Assembly: GCF_000938305.1 (NCBI RefSeq)
Contig: NZ_JYMT01000010.1
Span: 45,722 to 109,721, forward strand
DNA from: Bradyrhizobium sp. LTSP885
GTDB taxonomy: Bacteria; Pseudomonadota; Alphaproteobacteria; Rhizobiales; Xanthobacteraceae
DNA: 64,000 nucleotides
Reading direction: 5' to 3'
The number at the start of each line of letters is the position of its first letter. The stretch's first letter is position 1. Below the pieces are notes generated by a model that was not told the DNA's origin, did no database searches, and saw only the letters and a list, made by a program, of their open reading frames with translations. The position numbers were made by a program, and so were the translations under genes. Of this stretch, positions 9,174 through 19,272 are shown in pieces.

Positions 9174-10423
9174 TGCAAAAAACCGTTCATATCATCGGCG
9201 CCGGCATTTCCGGCCTTTCGGCGGCCGTGCGGCTCGCCAACGCCAATTACAAGGTGTGCGTCCACGAGGCGACGCAGCAGGCCGGCGGCCGCTGCCGCTC
9301 CTATTTCGACGCCGCCACCAATCTCACCATCGACAACGGCAACCATCTCCTGCTGTCGGGCAACCGCCATGCGGTGAGCTACGCGCGTTCGATCGGCACC
9401 GAGGCCGGCCTGGTGGGGCCGAAGCGCGCGCAGTTTCCGTTCGTCGACCTCAAAAGCGGCCAGCGCTGGCAGCTCGATCTCGGCGACTCCCGCCTGCCGC
9501 TCTGGGTGTTCGACGAGGCACGCCGCGTCCCTGATACGGGCTTGCGCGATTATCTCGCGTTGGCGCCGCTGGCCTGGGCTAGCACCGACGCGCTCGTGGG
9601 CAAGACGATCCCCTGCGAGGGCACGCTGTACGATCGCCTGGTGCAACCGCTGTTGCTTGCCGCGCTCAACGTCGATCCCCCCGAGGGCTCGGCCGGGCTT
9701 GCCGGCGCCATCGTGCGCGAGACGCTGCTGGCGGGCGGCCAGGCTTGCCGCCCCCTGATCGCGCGCGACGGCCTGAGCTCGGTGCTGATCGAGCCGGCCG
9801 TGAAGCAGTTGCAGGACGGCGGCAATAGCGTCCAGTTCGGTCATGAGCTGCGCGCCTTCACGATGTCCGGCGACATGGTCGCGCAGCTCGATTTCGGCGG
9901 CGACGACAAGGTCGCGCTGTCGGCCGACGATGCCGTGGTGCTCGCGGTGCCGCCGCGCGCGGCGGCATCACTGCTGCCGGGATTGAAGACGCCGACCAAG
10001 TTCCGCGCCATCGTCAATGCGCATTTCCGCGTCGATCCGCCGCGCGACGCTCCACCGATTCTCGGCGTCGTCGGCGGCCTTGTGGAGTGGCTGTTTGCGT
10101 TCCCGCAGCGGCTGTCGGTGACCATCAGCAATGGCGACCGACTGGTCGATATGCCGCGCGAGGAGCTGGCGCAGGCGATCTGGCGGGACGTCTGCAAGGC
10201 ATCAGGCGTTTCGGGCGAATTGCCGCCCTGGCAAGTTGTGCGCGAGCGCCGCGCCACATTCGAGGCGACGCCGGAGCAGAATGCCTTGCGTCCAGGGCCC
10301 GCGACTGCGCAAAAAAACCTGTTCCTTGCCGGCGACTGGACTGCTACCGGGTTGCCGGCAACCATCGAGGGATCGGTGCGGTCGGGTGATCGCGCCGCCG
10401 ATCTGGTTCTGGCCAGACGCTAG
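9173..10423 (+). CDS. hpnE: Squalene-forming FAD oxidoreductase HpnE
   Basis: HpnE reduces hydroxysqualene to squalene, completing the HpnCDE pathway. The 416-residue protein starts with an FAD-binding Rossmann motif, GAGISGLSAAVRLA (about residues 8-21), and ends with the family's FLAGDWTATGLPATIEGSV segment that closes the flavin site. The ATG at 9173 follows the hpnD TGA in a TGATG junction, which fixes the start. It resembles amine oxidase/phytoene desaturase-type flavoproteins, as HpnE does. Confidence 0.95.
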   Translation: MQKTVHIIGAGISGLSAAVRLANANYKVCVHEATQQAGGRCRSYFDAATNLTIDNGNHLLLSGNRHAVSYARSIGTEAGLVGPKRAQFPFVDLKSGQRWQLDLGDSRLPLWVFDEARRVPDTGLRDYLALAPLAWASTDALVGKTIPCEGTLYDRLVQPLLLAALNVDPPEGSAGLAGAIVRETLLAGGQACRPLIARDGLSSVLIEPAVKQLQDGGNSVQFGHELRAFTMSGDMVAQLDFGGDDKVALSADDAVVLAVPPRAAASLLPGLKTPTKFRAIVNAHFRVDPPRDAPPILGVVGGLVEWLFAFPQRLSVTISNGDRLVDMPREELAQAIWRDVCKASGVSGELPPWQVVRERRATFEATPEQNALRPGPATAQKNLFLAGDWTATGLPATIEGSVRSGDRAADLVLARR

Positions 10424-10489
10424 ATTCGACCTGTTGAAGCGGCCGTGGCTTTCGTCAGCCGGCCCGCGATGAAGAGGATATCGAGCGAA

Positions 10490-12451
10490 ATGCTTTCGAG
10501 CGATCACAGCGTAACAGTCGACACCGTCGCGCTGGAGACGAGCATCTCAAGGGCGACCGAAGCCCTGATGGGCTATCGCCAGTCCGACGGTCACTGGGTG
10601 TTCGAGCTCGAAGCCGACAGTACGATCCCGGCCGAATATGTCCTGCTGCGTCACTATCTCGCCGAGCCGGTTGACGCCGCGCTCGAAGCCAAGATAGCCA
10701 ATTATCTGCGCCGCGTGCAGGGCGCCCATGGCGGCTGGCCGCTGGTGCATGACGGCCCGTTCGACATGAGCGCCAGCGTGAAGTCCTATTTCGCGCTGAA
10801 GATGATCGGCGATTCCGTCGATGCGCCGCATATGGTGCGGGCGCGCGAGGCGATCCGTTCGCGCGGCGGCGCGGCGGGCAGCAACGTCTTCACGCGCTTC
10901 ATGCTTGCGCTTTACGGTGTCGTGACCTGGCGTGCGGTGCCGGTGTTGCCGATCGAGATCATGCTGCTGCCGATGTGGTCGCCGTTCCACATCAACAAGA
11001 TCTCCTACTGGGCGCGCACCACCATCGTTCCACTGATGGTGCTGGCCGCGCTGAAGCCGCGCGCGAAAAATCCGAAGGGCGTCGGCATCGACGAATTGTT
11101 CCTGCAGGATCCGAAGTCGATCGGCATGACGCCGAAGGCGCCGCATCAGAGCGCGGGCTGGTTCTATCTGTTCCGTTCGCTCGATGCCGTGCTGCGCGTG
11201 GTCGAGCCGATGTTTCCGAAGCGCATGCGCCAGCGCGCGATCGACGCCGCGCTTGCCTTCACCGAGGAACGGCTGAACGGCGAAGACGGCATGGGCGCGA
11301 TCTATCCGCCGATGGCCAACATCGTCATGATGTATGAAGCGCTCGGCAAGGACGAGAATTTTCCGCCGCGTGCTGTCACACGGCGCGGTCTCGACAAACT
11401 GCTCGTGATCGGCGAACACGAGGCCTATTGCCAGCCCTGCGTTTCGCCGGTGTGGGACACCGCGTTGACCTGCCACGCGCTGCAGGAGGTGGGCGGCGAC
11501 GAGACCTTCGCCAGGATGAAGGAGGGGCTCGACTGGCTGAAGCCGCGCCAGGTGCTCGAGCTGAAGGGCGATTGGGCGGTCAAGGCGCCAAACGTCCGTC
11601 CGGGCGGCTGGGCGTTCCAGTACAACAACGACCACTATCCCGACCTCGACGACACCGCCGTGGTTGTCATGGCGATGGATCGCGCGCAGCGCCAGACCGG
11701 AAGCAAGGAATACGACGTCGCGATCGCGCGTGGCCGCGAATGGATCGAGGGGCTGCAGAGCCGCGACGGCGGCTGGGCTGCCTTCGACGCCAACAACCTC
11801 GAATACTACCTCAACAACATCCCGTTCTCGGACCACGGCGCGTTGCTCGACCCGCCGACCGAGGACGTGACCGCGCGCTGCGTTTCGATGCTGGGCCAGC
11901 TCGGGGCGACCGCCGCGACCAGCAAGGTGATGGCCGACGGTATCGCGTATCTGCGCCGCACCCAGCTCGCCGAGGGCTCCTGGTACGGCCGCTGGGGCCT
12001 GAACTACATCTACGGCACATGGTCGGTGCTCTCTGCGCTAAATGTCGCAGGGGTCGATCACACCGACCCGATGATCCGGAAAGCGGTAGACTGGCTGCTG
12101 TCAGTCCAGAATCGGGACGGCGGCTGGGGCGAGGACGCCGTCAGCTACCGGCTGGATTACAGGGGTTATGAGGCCGCGCCATCGACCTCCTCGCAAACGG
12201 CATGGGCCTTGCTTGGATTGATGGCGGCCGGAGAGGTCGAAAACCCCGCAGTTTCGCGGGGGGTGGAGTACCTAAAGGCAACACAGACGGAAAAAGGGCT
12301 GTGGGACGAACAGCGATACACGGCTACGGGGTTTCCGCGGGTGTTTTACTTACGATATCATGGCTACTCGAAGTTCTTTCCGCTCTGGGCGCTGGCGCGG
12401 TATCGGAATTTGAGCAGCACCAATAGCAGGGTGGTAGGGGTCGGGATGTGA
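10490..12451 (+). CDS. shc: Squalene-hopene cyclase
   Basis: Shc (HpnF) is a monotopic membrane enzyme that cyclises squalene to hopene/diplopterol by protonation. With ATG 10490 it has 653 residues, the normal family size. The catalytic DXDD motif is DLDD at 385-388. QW-type repeats are visible, for example DGGWAAFD and GSWYGRWG. Starts at GTG 10445 and ATG 10469 are also open; 10490 is preferred because AGAGGA lies 11 nt before it and the earlier residues look unlike the family. hpnG begins at its stop codon. Confidence 0.96.
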   Translation: MLSSDHSVTVDTVALETSISRATEALMGYRQSDGHWVFELEADSTIPAEYVLLRHYLAEPVDAALEAKIANYLRRVQGAHGGWPLVHDGPFDMSASVKSYFALKMIGDSVDAPHMVRAREAIRSRGGAAGSNVFTRFMLALYGVVTWRAVPVLPIEIMLLPMWSPFHINKISYWARTTIVPLMVLAALKPRAKNPKGVGIDELFLQDPKSIGMTPKAPHQSAGWFYLFRSLDAVLRVVEPMFPKRMRQRAIDAALAFTEERLNGEDGMGAIYPPMANIVMMYEALGKDENFPPRAVTRRGLDKLLVIGEHEAYCQPCVSPVWDTALTCHALQEVGGDETFARMKEGLDWLKPRQVLELKGDWAVKAPNVRPGGWAFQYNNDHYPDLDDTAVVVMAMDRAQRQTGSKEYDVAIARGREWIEGLQSRDGGWAAFDANNLEYYLNNIPFSDHGALLDPPTEDVTARCVSMLGQLGATAATSKVMADGIAYLRRTQLAEGSWYGRWGLNYIYGTWSVLSALNVAGVDHTDPMIRKAVDWLLSVQNRDGGWGEDAVSYRLDYRGYEAAPSTSSQTAWALLGLMAAGEVENPAVSRGVEYLKATQTEKGLWDEQRYTATGFPRVFYLRYHGYSKFFPLWALARYRNLSSTNSRVVGVGM

Positions 12452-13182
12452 TGTTGGGGGCGGGGGCCGCCGAGACCGTGGGCAATGCGATTGACCCTCG
12501 GCCGGTGTTGATTGTGACGGGTTTGGTGCAGGAGGCTCGCATTGCCGCGGGCCCCGGCATGATCGTCATTTGCAGTTCCAGCGACCCGCAACAGCTGCGC
12601 GCGCTGCTGGCAACGCTGGATCCAACGACATTTCGCGGCGTGATCTCGTTCGGCGTCGCCGGCGGGCTCGATCCTGCGCTCAAATCGGGCGACGTCGTGG
12701 TCGCGACCGAGGTGACTGCCGGTGATGCGCGATTCCTGGCCGCGTCCGCGCTGAACGAGGAGATGATCGCCAGCGCCGCGCTGAAGCGCCGCAGGATCGT
12801 CCGCGGCGCGCTCGCTGGCGTTGAGGAGGTCGTCGCGGCAAGGGCCTGCAAGGCCGCGCTGCGCTCGATCACGGGTGCGGCTGCGGTCGACATGGAGAGC
12901 CATATTGCAGCGGCCTATGCCGCCAATGCGGGCATTCCGTTCGCGGCGCTGCGCGTGATCAGCGATCCCGCCCACCGGGCGCTGCCGGAGCTTGCCAAGT
13001 CCGCGCTGAAACCGAATGGCGATATCGACCTGCGCAAGGTGCTGCGCGGCATCGTGCGCAATCCGCGGACGGTGCGGGCGCTGGTGTCGACCGGGATCGA
13101 CTTCAACCGCGCGCTGCGCTCGCTGCGCGGCTGCCGCGGCTTCCTGCTCGGAAGCGACGTTCTGGTGCCGGTGGAGGCCTGA
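12451..13182 (+). CDS. hpnG: Adenosylhopane nucleosidase/phosphorylase HpnG
   Basis: HpnG removes adenine from adenosylhopane on the way to bacteriohopanetetrol-type side chains. The 243-residue protein has the purine phosphorylase / MTA-SAH nucleosidase fold: the GVISFGVAGGLDP segment, and AAAVDMESHIAA, where the Met-Glu pair contacts the nucleoside. The ATG lies in a TGATG junction with shc; GTG 12448 in the same frame would add one residue. It is the last gene of the hpnC-hpnG run and is followed by a strong terminator. Confidence 0.93.
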   Translation: MLGAGAAETVGNAIDPRPVLIVTGLVQEARIAAGPGMIVICSSSDPQQLRALLATLDPTTFRGVISFGVAGGLDPALKSGDVVVATEVTAGDARFLAASALNEEMIASAALKRRRIVRGALAGVEEVVAARACKAALRSITGAAAVDMESHIAAAYAANAGIPFAALRVISDPAHRALPELAKSALKPNGDIDLRKVLRGIVRNPRTVRALVSTGIDFNRALRSLRGCRGFLLGSDVLVPVEA

Positions 13183-13231
13183 GCCGCCCGTCCAGGAGGC
13201 GGGCTCGGCATCAAATCCTGAGTTCGAATCA

Positions 13232-13264
13232 AAAGGCCCGATCGCATAGCGATCGGGCCTTTGT
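13232..13264. terminator. Bidirectional terminator between hpnG and hpnH
   Basis: Perfect 14-nt arms (13232-13245 and 13249-13262) around ATA form a GC-rich hairpin flanked by A on one side and T on the other. It separates the convergent hpnG (+) and hpnH (-) and ends both units. Confidence 0.88.
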
Positions 13265-13289
13265 TGTTTGCATGTCTGACGGTGCGGCT

Positions 13290-14450
13290 TTAGGCGGCGG
13301 TGGAAGCTTTTGCCTGCTGCTTGGCCGCGGCAGCGGCGGCCTCGTCGCGGCGAATATCCGAGAGGCGCTTCTGCACCTCGGCCGAGAAGATATACTGCGC
13401 CGGACGCTGTTTGGTGAGATCGATCTCGGGCGCCATCGGTCCCGTCGTCCTGACGCCGCGCAGCGCCACCCACATTGCCTTCAGCGGATTGGCCAGTGCG
13501 GCGGTGGCTGCGGTCGGCTCGTAGCCGCAATGCGCCATGCAGTCGGCGCACTTCTCGTACTTGCCGGTGCCGTAGGTTTCCCAGTCCGTGGTGTCCATCA
13601 GCTCCTTGAAGGTCTTGGTGTAGCCTTCACCGAGCAGATAGCAGGGCTTCTGCCAGCCGAAGATGTTGCGGGCCGGCATGCCCCACGGCGTGCACTCGTA
13701 TTCCTGGTTGCCGGCGAGGAAGTCGAGGAACAGGCCGGAATGCATGAAGTTCCACTTCTTGCCCTTGCCGAGCGCAAAGACGTCGCGGAACAGCTTCTTG
13801 GTCTTGGTGCGGTTGAGGAAGTGCTCCTGGTCGGGCGCACGCTCATAGGCATAACCCGGCGACATCGACACACCGACGCCGAGCTCGGTGGTGAAGTCCA
13901 AGAACTTCGCGATCTCCTCGGCCGGGTGGCCGTCGAAGATCGTGGCGTTGACGTTGACGGTGAAGCCGCGAGCCTTCGCCGCCTTGATCGCGGAGACGGC
14001 GCGGTCGAACACGCCCTTCTGCGACACGGCCTTGTCGTGATGGTCCTTCAGACCGTCGAGATGTACCGAGAAGAACAGATAGGGCGACGGCTCGAACAGA
14101 TCGAGCTTCTTCTCGAGCAGCAGCGCGTTGGTGCAGAGCGAGACGAACTTCTTGCGGGCCACGAGGCCGCGCACGATCTCGCCGATCTCCTTGTGGATCA
14201 GCGGTTCGCCGCCGGGGATCGCCACCATCGGCGCGCCGCACTCGTCGGCCGCGTCCCAGCATTCCTGCGCGGACATGCGGCGATTAAGGATCGCATCCGG
14301 ATAGTCGATCTTGCCGCAACCGACGCAGGCCAGGTTGCAACGGAACAGCGGCTCAAGCATCAGCACCAGCGGATAGCGTTTGCGGCCAAGCAGCTTCTGC
14401 TTGATCAGATAACCGCCGATACGCATTTCCTTGAAGAACGGTATAGCCAT
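13290..14450 (-). CDS. hpnH: Adenosylhopane synthase HpnH (radical SAM)
   Basis: HpnH is a radical-SAM enzyme that joins the 5'-deoxyadenosyl group to hopene, the first step of side-chain extension. With the ATG at 14450 (MAIPFFKEMRIGGY) it has 386 residues. The cluster motif is C38, C42 and C45 in CNLACVGCGK, followed by GGEPL, a SAM-binding motif. A C-terminal tail rich in Ala, Lys and Gln follows the conserved core. A GTG at 14471 would add seven residues but family members begin at MAIPF. It forms a likely two-gene operon with ispH, 41 nt upstream. Confidence 0.95.
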   Translation of the reverse strand: MAIPFFKEMRIGGYLIKQKLLGRKRYPLVLMLEPLFRCNLACVGCGKIDYPDAILNRRMSAQECWDAADECGAPMVAIPGGEPLIHKEIGEIVRGLVARKKFVSLCTNALLLEKKLDLFEPSPYLFFSVHLDGLKDHHDKAVSQKGVFDRAVSAIKAAKARGFTVNVNATIFDGHPAEEIAKFLDFTTELGVGVSMSPGYAYERAPDQEHFLNRTKTKKLFRDVFALGKGKKWNFMHSGLFLDFLAGNQEYECTPWGMPARNIFGWQKPCYLLGEGYTKTFKELMDTTDWETYGTGKYEKCADCMAHCGYEPTAATAALANPLKAMWVALRGVRTTGPMAPEIDLTKQRPAQYIFSAEVQKRLSDIRRDEAAAAAAKQQAKASTAA

Positions 14451-14491
14451 TGAGAGGTTTTCTTTCTGCACTTAAGGTCAGTGAGTTCGGA

Positions 14492-15418
14492 TCAGCCCGC
14501 AGTCAGTTCGGCTGGCAGCCGGAATTCGATGTTCTCTTCCCGTCCCGGGAGCACCGAGACCGAAACCGGTCCGATGCGCCGCAAAGCCTCGATCACATCA
14601 TCGACCAAAACTTCGGGTGCCGAGGCTCCCGCCGTGATGCCGACGGCCTTCGCATCCTTCAGCCAATCGGGGTTGAGCGCGCTGCCATCGGCAATGAGAT
14701 AACTCGCGACGCCAACTTCGGTGCCGATTTCACGAAGCCTGTTTGAGTTGGAACTATTGGCGGCCCCCACCACCAATATGACGTCCACCAGTTTGCTCAG
14801 GTCCCTTACCGCAGATTGGCGGTTCTGTGTCGCATAGCAGATATCCCGGATGTCCGGGCCTTGAATATCTGTAAATCTGGCCTGAAGGGCTGCGATTATG
14901 TCCTTGGTGTCATCCACGGACAACGTTGTCTGGGTGATATAGGCCACCGGGGTGTCGGTCGGAAGGGTGAGTTCCGCCACCTCAGCCACGCTCTGGACCA
15001 GCAGGACGGGCCCGGGAACCTGACCCATGGTTCCCTCGACCTCGGGGTGGCCGGCATGCCCGATCAGGATCAGGGCGCGGCCCTTCGAGATGTAGCGCTT
15101 GCCCTGGTTGTGGACCTTGGTAACCAGCGGGCAGGTGGCGTTGAGCACCGGCAGGTCCCGGGCGGCGGCCTCTTCCTCGACGCTCCTGGCCACACCATGG
15201 GCGCTGAACACGGTGACGGCCCTGGGCGGCACTTCGGAGAGGTCCTCGACGAAGATCGCGCCCTTCTTTTTAAGGCTTTCGACCACGTATTTGTTGTGAA
15301 CGATCTCGTGGCGGACATAGACCGGCGGGCCGTATTTTTCGAGCGCACGCTCGACGATCTCGATGGCACGCACGACGCCCGCGCAAAAGCCGCGCGGCTG
15401 AGCAAGAAAAACTTCCAT
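14492..15418 (-). CDS. ispH: HMBPP reductase IspH (LytB)
   Basis: IspH is the last enzyme of the MEP pathway and reduces HMBPP to IPP and DMAPP, the precursors of the squalene made by HpnCDE. The 308-residue protein has the three cysteines that hold its iron-sulfur cluster: in RGFCAG (C12), [11 protein letters not shown] and [10 protein letters not shown]. It also has the [13 protein letters not shown] active-site segment. ATG 15418 is preferred because the protein then begins [14 protein letters not shown] as in the family; GTG 15436 would add six residues. Placement beside hpnH couples precursor supply with hopanoid synthesis. Confidence 0.95.
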   Translation of the reverse strand: MEVFLAQPRGFCAGVVRAIEIVERALEKYGPPVYVRHEIVHNKYVVESLKKKGAIFVEDLSEVPPRAVTVFSAHGVARSVEEEAAARDLPVLNATCPLVTKVHNQGKRYISKGRALILIGHAGHPEVEGTMGQVPGPVLLVQSVAEVAELTLPTDTPVAYITQTTLSVDDTKDIIAALQARFTDIQGPDIRDICYATQNRQSAVRDLSKLVDVILVVGAANSSNSNRLREIGTEVGVASYLIADGSALNPDWLKDAKAVGITAGASAPEVLVDDVIEALRRIGPVSVSVLPGREENIEFRLPAELTAG

Positions 15419-15880
15419 GGGACGTCCGTTACGCAAATTGCACCCGTCTCATTCAATGCCCCTGCAATAGCCTGCGGCCCATTGGCGCCGCACCCCACCC
15501 GGCCGGACATCCGCAGCGTGTGCTGCAATATCCGCACCATGACAGTTCCCGCGTCAGGTCCACATGCCAAGCGCGTGGAAATACAGGGGTTTGTGTCAAA
15601 AAGTAAGCGCCTCGATAAGAGGCACCACGTGTCGGGTGGTTGTTTATGGTAATATGGTAAGCATATTAACCCCCTGCGACCGTCTGCCCCTCACTTGTTC
15701 GTCACTTTCTCGCCCCCTGAGGCGGTTTATACCGTCCACTCGCGGGCCGCTTCCTGCTGTTTGGTGCCTCTCGTCGTCGCGTCGAGGGAAGTTACCAAAA
15801 CAACATTAGATCGGCCCCCGGAACTCCGCTAGAGAGCGGGCGTTTCCGGCCATGCTTCCGCGAGATTGGAAAGATACGAA
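15419..15880. promoter_or_regulatory. Divergent ispH-hpnH / hpnN promoter region with AT-rich inverted repeat
   Basis: About 460 nt separate the divergent ispH and hpnN. The most distinctive site is TAATATG (15650-15656), loop GTAAG, CATATTA (15662-15668), an AT-rich palindrome in a GC-rich genome. A smaller hairpin, GCCTC-GATAA-GAGGC, lies at about 15609-15623. The palindrome is a reasonable operator candidate. No open reading frame here looks real. Confidence 0.4.
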
Positions 15881-18496
15881 GTGCTGACAAATATTGTCGT
15901 CTCCGTTGTTAGGACGTGTACGCGCTTTGCCCTTCCTGTCGTCATTTTTGCTCTGATCCTTTCGGTCGGGGCGGGTTTTTATACGGCCCGCAACTTCTCC
16001 ATCAACACCGACATCAACAAGCTGATCTCGCCCGATCTGGACTGGCGCAAGCGCGACAACCAGTTTGATGGGGCCTTTGACCGCGAGCGGCTGATTCTGG
16101 CGGTGGTCGAGGCTGCGACCCCGGAACTGACAAGTTCGGCGGCGAAGGCGCTGGCGGAGAAGCTGTCGGCCGACAAGACGAATTTCGAGGCGGTGACGCC
16201 GCTCGGCTCCGGTGAGTTCTTCGACAAGAACGGCCTGCTGTTCCTGCCGACCGAGGAGGTCGGCAAGGTCACGGGCCAGCTCGAATCAGCGGCGCCGCTG
16301 ATCGAGATCATGGCGGGCGATCCCTCGATTCGCGGCCTCACCGGCGCGCTCGAAACCGGCCTTGCCGGCGTCAAGCGCGGGCAGGTCAAGCTCGACAATG
16401 CCGCGCCCCCCTTCACCCTGATTGCCCGAACGGTCGAGGATATCCTGACCAAGGGCAACGCCACCTTCTCCTGGCGCGAGCTCACCAGCGACACGCCGCT
16501 GACCGACGCCGACAAGCGCGCCTTCATCGAGGTCAAGCCGATCATCGACTATTCGGCGCTGGAGCCGGGCAAGGACGCAACCGACGCGATCCGGCAGGCG
16601 GCGACCGACCTGAAATTCCCGACCGAGTACCATGCACGCGTCCGTTTGACCGGACCCGTGCCGATTGCCAACGAGGAATACGCCACTGTGCAGGACGGGG
16701 CGATCAAGAACGGCATCGGCACCGTGATAATCGTGCTGATCATCCTCTGGCTGGCGCTGCACTCCGCCAAGATCATCTTCGCCGTGTTCGTGAACCTGTT
16801 CATCGGCCTTACCCTCACCACGGCCGTCGGCCTGATGATGGTCGGATCGCTCAACCTGCTCTCGATCGCCTTTGCGGTGCTGTTCATCGGCCTCGGCGTC
16901 GACTTCGGCATCCAGTTCAGCGTCCGCTACCGTTCCGAGCGCTACAAGAACAACAATCTGACGTTGGCGCTCGAGAACGCGGCGCGACGTTCGGCGGTGC
17001 CGTTGTCGCTCGCGGCGATGGCAACGGCTGCCGGCTTCCTCTGCTTCCTGCCGACCGATTACCGGGGCATCTCCGAACTCGGCAAGATCGCCGGCGCCGG
17101 CATGCTGATCGCGTTCATCACCAGCATCACGGTGCTGCCGGCCCTGCTCGATCTGCTCAATCCGCCCGGCGAGAAGGAATCGGTCGGTTATGCCTTCCTC
17201 GCGCCCGTCGATCACTTCCTTGAAAAGCACCGCATCCCGATCATCGTTGGCACGATTCTGATCGCGGTCGCGGGCCTGCCGCTACTCCACTGGATGAAGT
17301 TCGACTTCAATCCGATCAATCTGCGCAGCGCGAAGGTGGAATCGATCTCGACCTTTCTCGATCTCAGAAAGGATCCGAACACCGGCGCCAACGCCATCAA
17401 CGTGATGACGACCTCGGAAGCGGACGCCAAGGCAATCGAGGCGAAGCTCGAGAAGCTGCCGGAGGTGTCGCGCGTGATGTCGCTCGACAGTTTCGTGCCT
17501 GACGATCAGCCGGCCAAGCTGAAGCTGATCGCGCAGGCGGCCAAGACGCTCAACCCCGCGCTCAGCCCTGATACGGTCGATGCTGCGCCCTCCGATCAGG
17601 AGAACGTCGAGTCGCTGAAGAGCTCGGTCGACAGCCTGCGCAAGACCGCAGGCGACGGCCAGGGACCGGGGGCTGTTGCGGCGCGCCGGCTGGCCGACGG
17701 CCTGCAGAAGCTCGCCGATTCGAACCAGGAGACCCGCGACAAGGCGCAAGCCATCTTTATCGCGCCGATGAAGATCGTGTTCGATCAGCTCAAGAGCACG
17801 CTACAGGCCCAAACCATCACGCTGCAGACCCTGCCGCCGGAATTCGTCGCGGTATGGAAGACGAAGGATGGCCTGATGCGTGTCCAGGCCGAGCCGAAGG
17901 GCGATCCGAACGACAATGACAATCTGCGTCGCTTCGCCGACGCCGTGCTCGCCGCCGAGCCGACCGCCATCGGCGGGCCGGTCTCGATCCTGAAATCGGG
18001 CGATGTCGTCGTGGACGCGTTCATCCATGCCGGCATCCTGGCACTGGTCGGGATCAGCGTCCTGTTGTGGCTGGCGCTGCGGAAGGTGACCGATGTGTTG
18101 CTGACACTGGTTCCGCTGCTGGTCGCGGGCATCGTGACGCTGGAAATTTGCGTGCTGATCGGCCTGCCGCTCAACTTCGCCAACATCGTCGCGTTGCCGC
18201 TGCTGCTCGGCGTCGGCGTCGCCTTCAAGATTTATTATGTCACGGCGTGGCGGCAGGGCAGAACGAATCTGCTGCAGTCGAGCCTGACGCGCGCGATCTT
18301 CTTCAGCGCGCTGACGACGGCGACCGCGTTCGGCAGCCTGTGGCTGTCAAGCCATCCCGGCACCGCGAGCATGGGCAAGCTGCTTGCGCTGTCGCTCGTC
18401 ACCACGCTCGCGGCAGTGTTGCTGTTCCAGCCCGCGCTGATGGGCAAGCCGCGCGAAGTCGGCAAGGACGCCGAACTCGGCGACGACGTCACCTGA
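15881..18496 (+). CDS. hpnN: Hopanoid transporter HpnN (RND superfamily)
   Basis: HpnN moves hopanoids from the inner to the outer membrane. The 871-residue protein has an N-terminal helix (about 12-35), a large periplasmic domain, a block of membrane helices at about 270-420, a second periplasmic domain rich in charged helices, and a last helix block at about 705-850. This is the duplicated MMPL/RND plan. The GTG at 15881 is preferred because GGAAAGA at 15868-15874 stands 6 nt before it; TTG 15866 is the alternative. It is divergent from ispH-hpnH. Length and position match HpnN of Rhodopseudomonas and Burkholderia. Confidence 0.93.
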   Translation: MLTNIVVSVVRTCTRFALPVVIFALILSVGAGFYTARNFSINTDINKLISPDLDWRKRDNQFDGAFDRERLILAVVEAATPELTSSAAKALAEKLSADKTNFEAVTPLGSGEFFDKNGLLFLPTEEVGKVTGQLESAAPLIEIMAGDPSIRGLTGALETGLAGVKRGQVKLDNAAPPFTLIARTVEDILTKGNATFSWRELTSDTPLTDADKRAFIEVKPIIDYSALEPGKDATDAIRQAATDLKFPTEYHARVRLTGPVPIANEEYATVQDGAIKNGIGTVIIVLIILWLALHSAKIIFAVFVNLFIGLTLTTAVGLMMVGSLNLLSIAFAVLFIGLGVDFGIQFSVRYRSERYKNNNLTLALENAARRSAVPLSLAAMATAAGFLCFLPTDYRGISELGKIAGAGMLIAFITSITVLPALLDLLNPPGEKESVGYAFLAPVDHFLEKHRIPIIVGTILIAVAGLPLLHWMKFDFNPINLRSAKVESISTFLDLRKDPNTGANAINVMTTSEADAKAIEAKLEKLPEVSRVMSLDSFVPDDQPAKLKLIAQAAKTLNPALSPDTVDAAPSDQENVESLKSSVDSLRKTAGDGQGPGAVAARRLADGLQKLADSNQETRDKAQAIFIAPMKIVFDQLKSTLQAQTITLQTLPPEFVAVWKTKDGLMRVQAEPKGDPNDNDNLRRFADAVLAAEPTAIGGPVSILKSGDVVVDAFIHAGILALVGISVLLWLALRKVTDVLLTLVPLLVAGIVTLEICVLIGLPLNFANIVALPLLLGVGVAFKIYYVTAWRQGRTNLLQSSLTRAIFFSALTTATAFGSLWLSSHPGTASMGKLLALSLVTTLAAVLLFQPALMGKPREVGKDAELGDDVT

Positions 18497-18534
18497 CGGG
18501 ACTGACGTCACCTGACGCGTTGCCGGTCCGCCGG

Positions 18535-19170
18535 CTAACGCGTTGGCGTCGGATGCGCGATCTCGGGAAGCAGACAGATATCGCCGATGTCGGCTGACGC
18601 ATTGGCGTTGGCGGCCTGCTTCTGACCGGGTTTGGTGGCAGGCGCCACCGAGCCCGTGGTTTTTGGAGCCGGCGGCGTTGCCGCCGATTTGGGCGCGCCC
18701 GGCTTTGGCGGATTGCCGGCAACGCTCAACGGAATTGGCGGACCGACGCGGGTCCAGGTCTCGCCGCCGCAGAGAAAGCCGAGCACGCAGCCCTGGATTT
18801 CGAGCTGGTCGGTGCCAACGGGCTTGATGGTCGAGCTGTAGAACTGGCCGTCCTTGGCGTTGTAGACCTGACCTTCCCACGCATCGACGCCGGGCTTCCT
18901 CTTCATCTCGATGAGAATCGGCATGCCGAGTGTCGGCCGGGTTTGCTTAGCCGGATCGGGATTGTTCTTATCTGTGCCGCCGGGGGTTTTTTCCCAGGAG
19001 ACCGCACCCCACATGTTGCCACTACACTGGGCGACACGGATGGTGGCAACGCCGTCCGCGACCTTCCAGTCGCCGGTCGGATCTGCGGCCAACGCCGGTG
19101 TTACTACGGTGGCCAAAAATAAACCTGAAAAGGCTATTGTGCGCGCGAAGCTTCTTGGGCAGTGCAACAT
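18535..19170 (-). CDS. Exported DUF2147-family protein
   Basis: A 211-residue protein with a signal peptide ending at ALAAD (about residue 29). The next 115 residues match the DUF2147 pattern: DPTGDWKVADGVATIRV, the CSGNMWG turn, an IL-rich strand and W-x-G-x-VYN, then the CVLGFLCGGETWTRV end. The last 75 residues are a low-complexity Pro/Ala/Lys/Thr tail of unknown purpose. DUF2147 proteins are beta-rich envelope proteins without a settled function. It lies on the opposite strand between hpnN and hpnO. Confidence 0.85.
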   Translation of the reverse strand: MLHCPRSFARTIAFSGLFLATVVTPALAADPTGDWKVADGVATIRVAQCSGNMWGAVSWEKTPGGTDKNNPDPAKQTRPTLGMPILIEMKRKPGVDAWEGQVYNAKDGQFYSSTIKPVGTDQLEIQGCVLGFLCGGETWTRVGPPIPLSVAGNPPKPGAPKSAATPPAPKTTGSVAPATKPGQKQAANANASADIGDICLLPEIAHPTPTR

Positions 19171-19272
19171 GGTCCAAACCTGTGCTTAAGTAGACGATCC
19201 GAGCGGGGGCAAAACGCCGCTGTTCGAGCGTTTTAAGTTGACGAGATGGCCATCAACCGACGTATGTAACGA

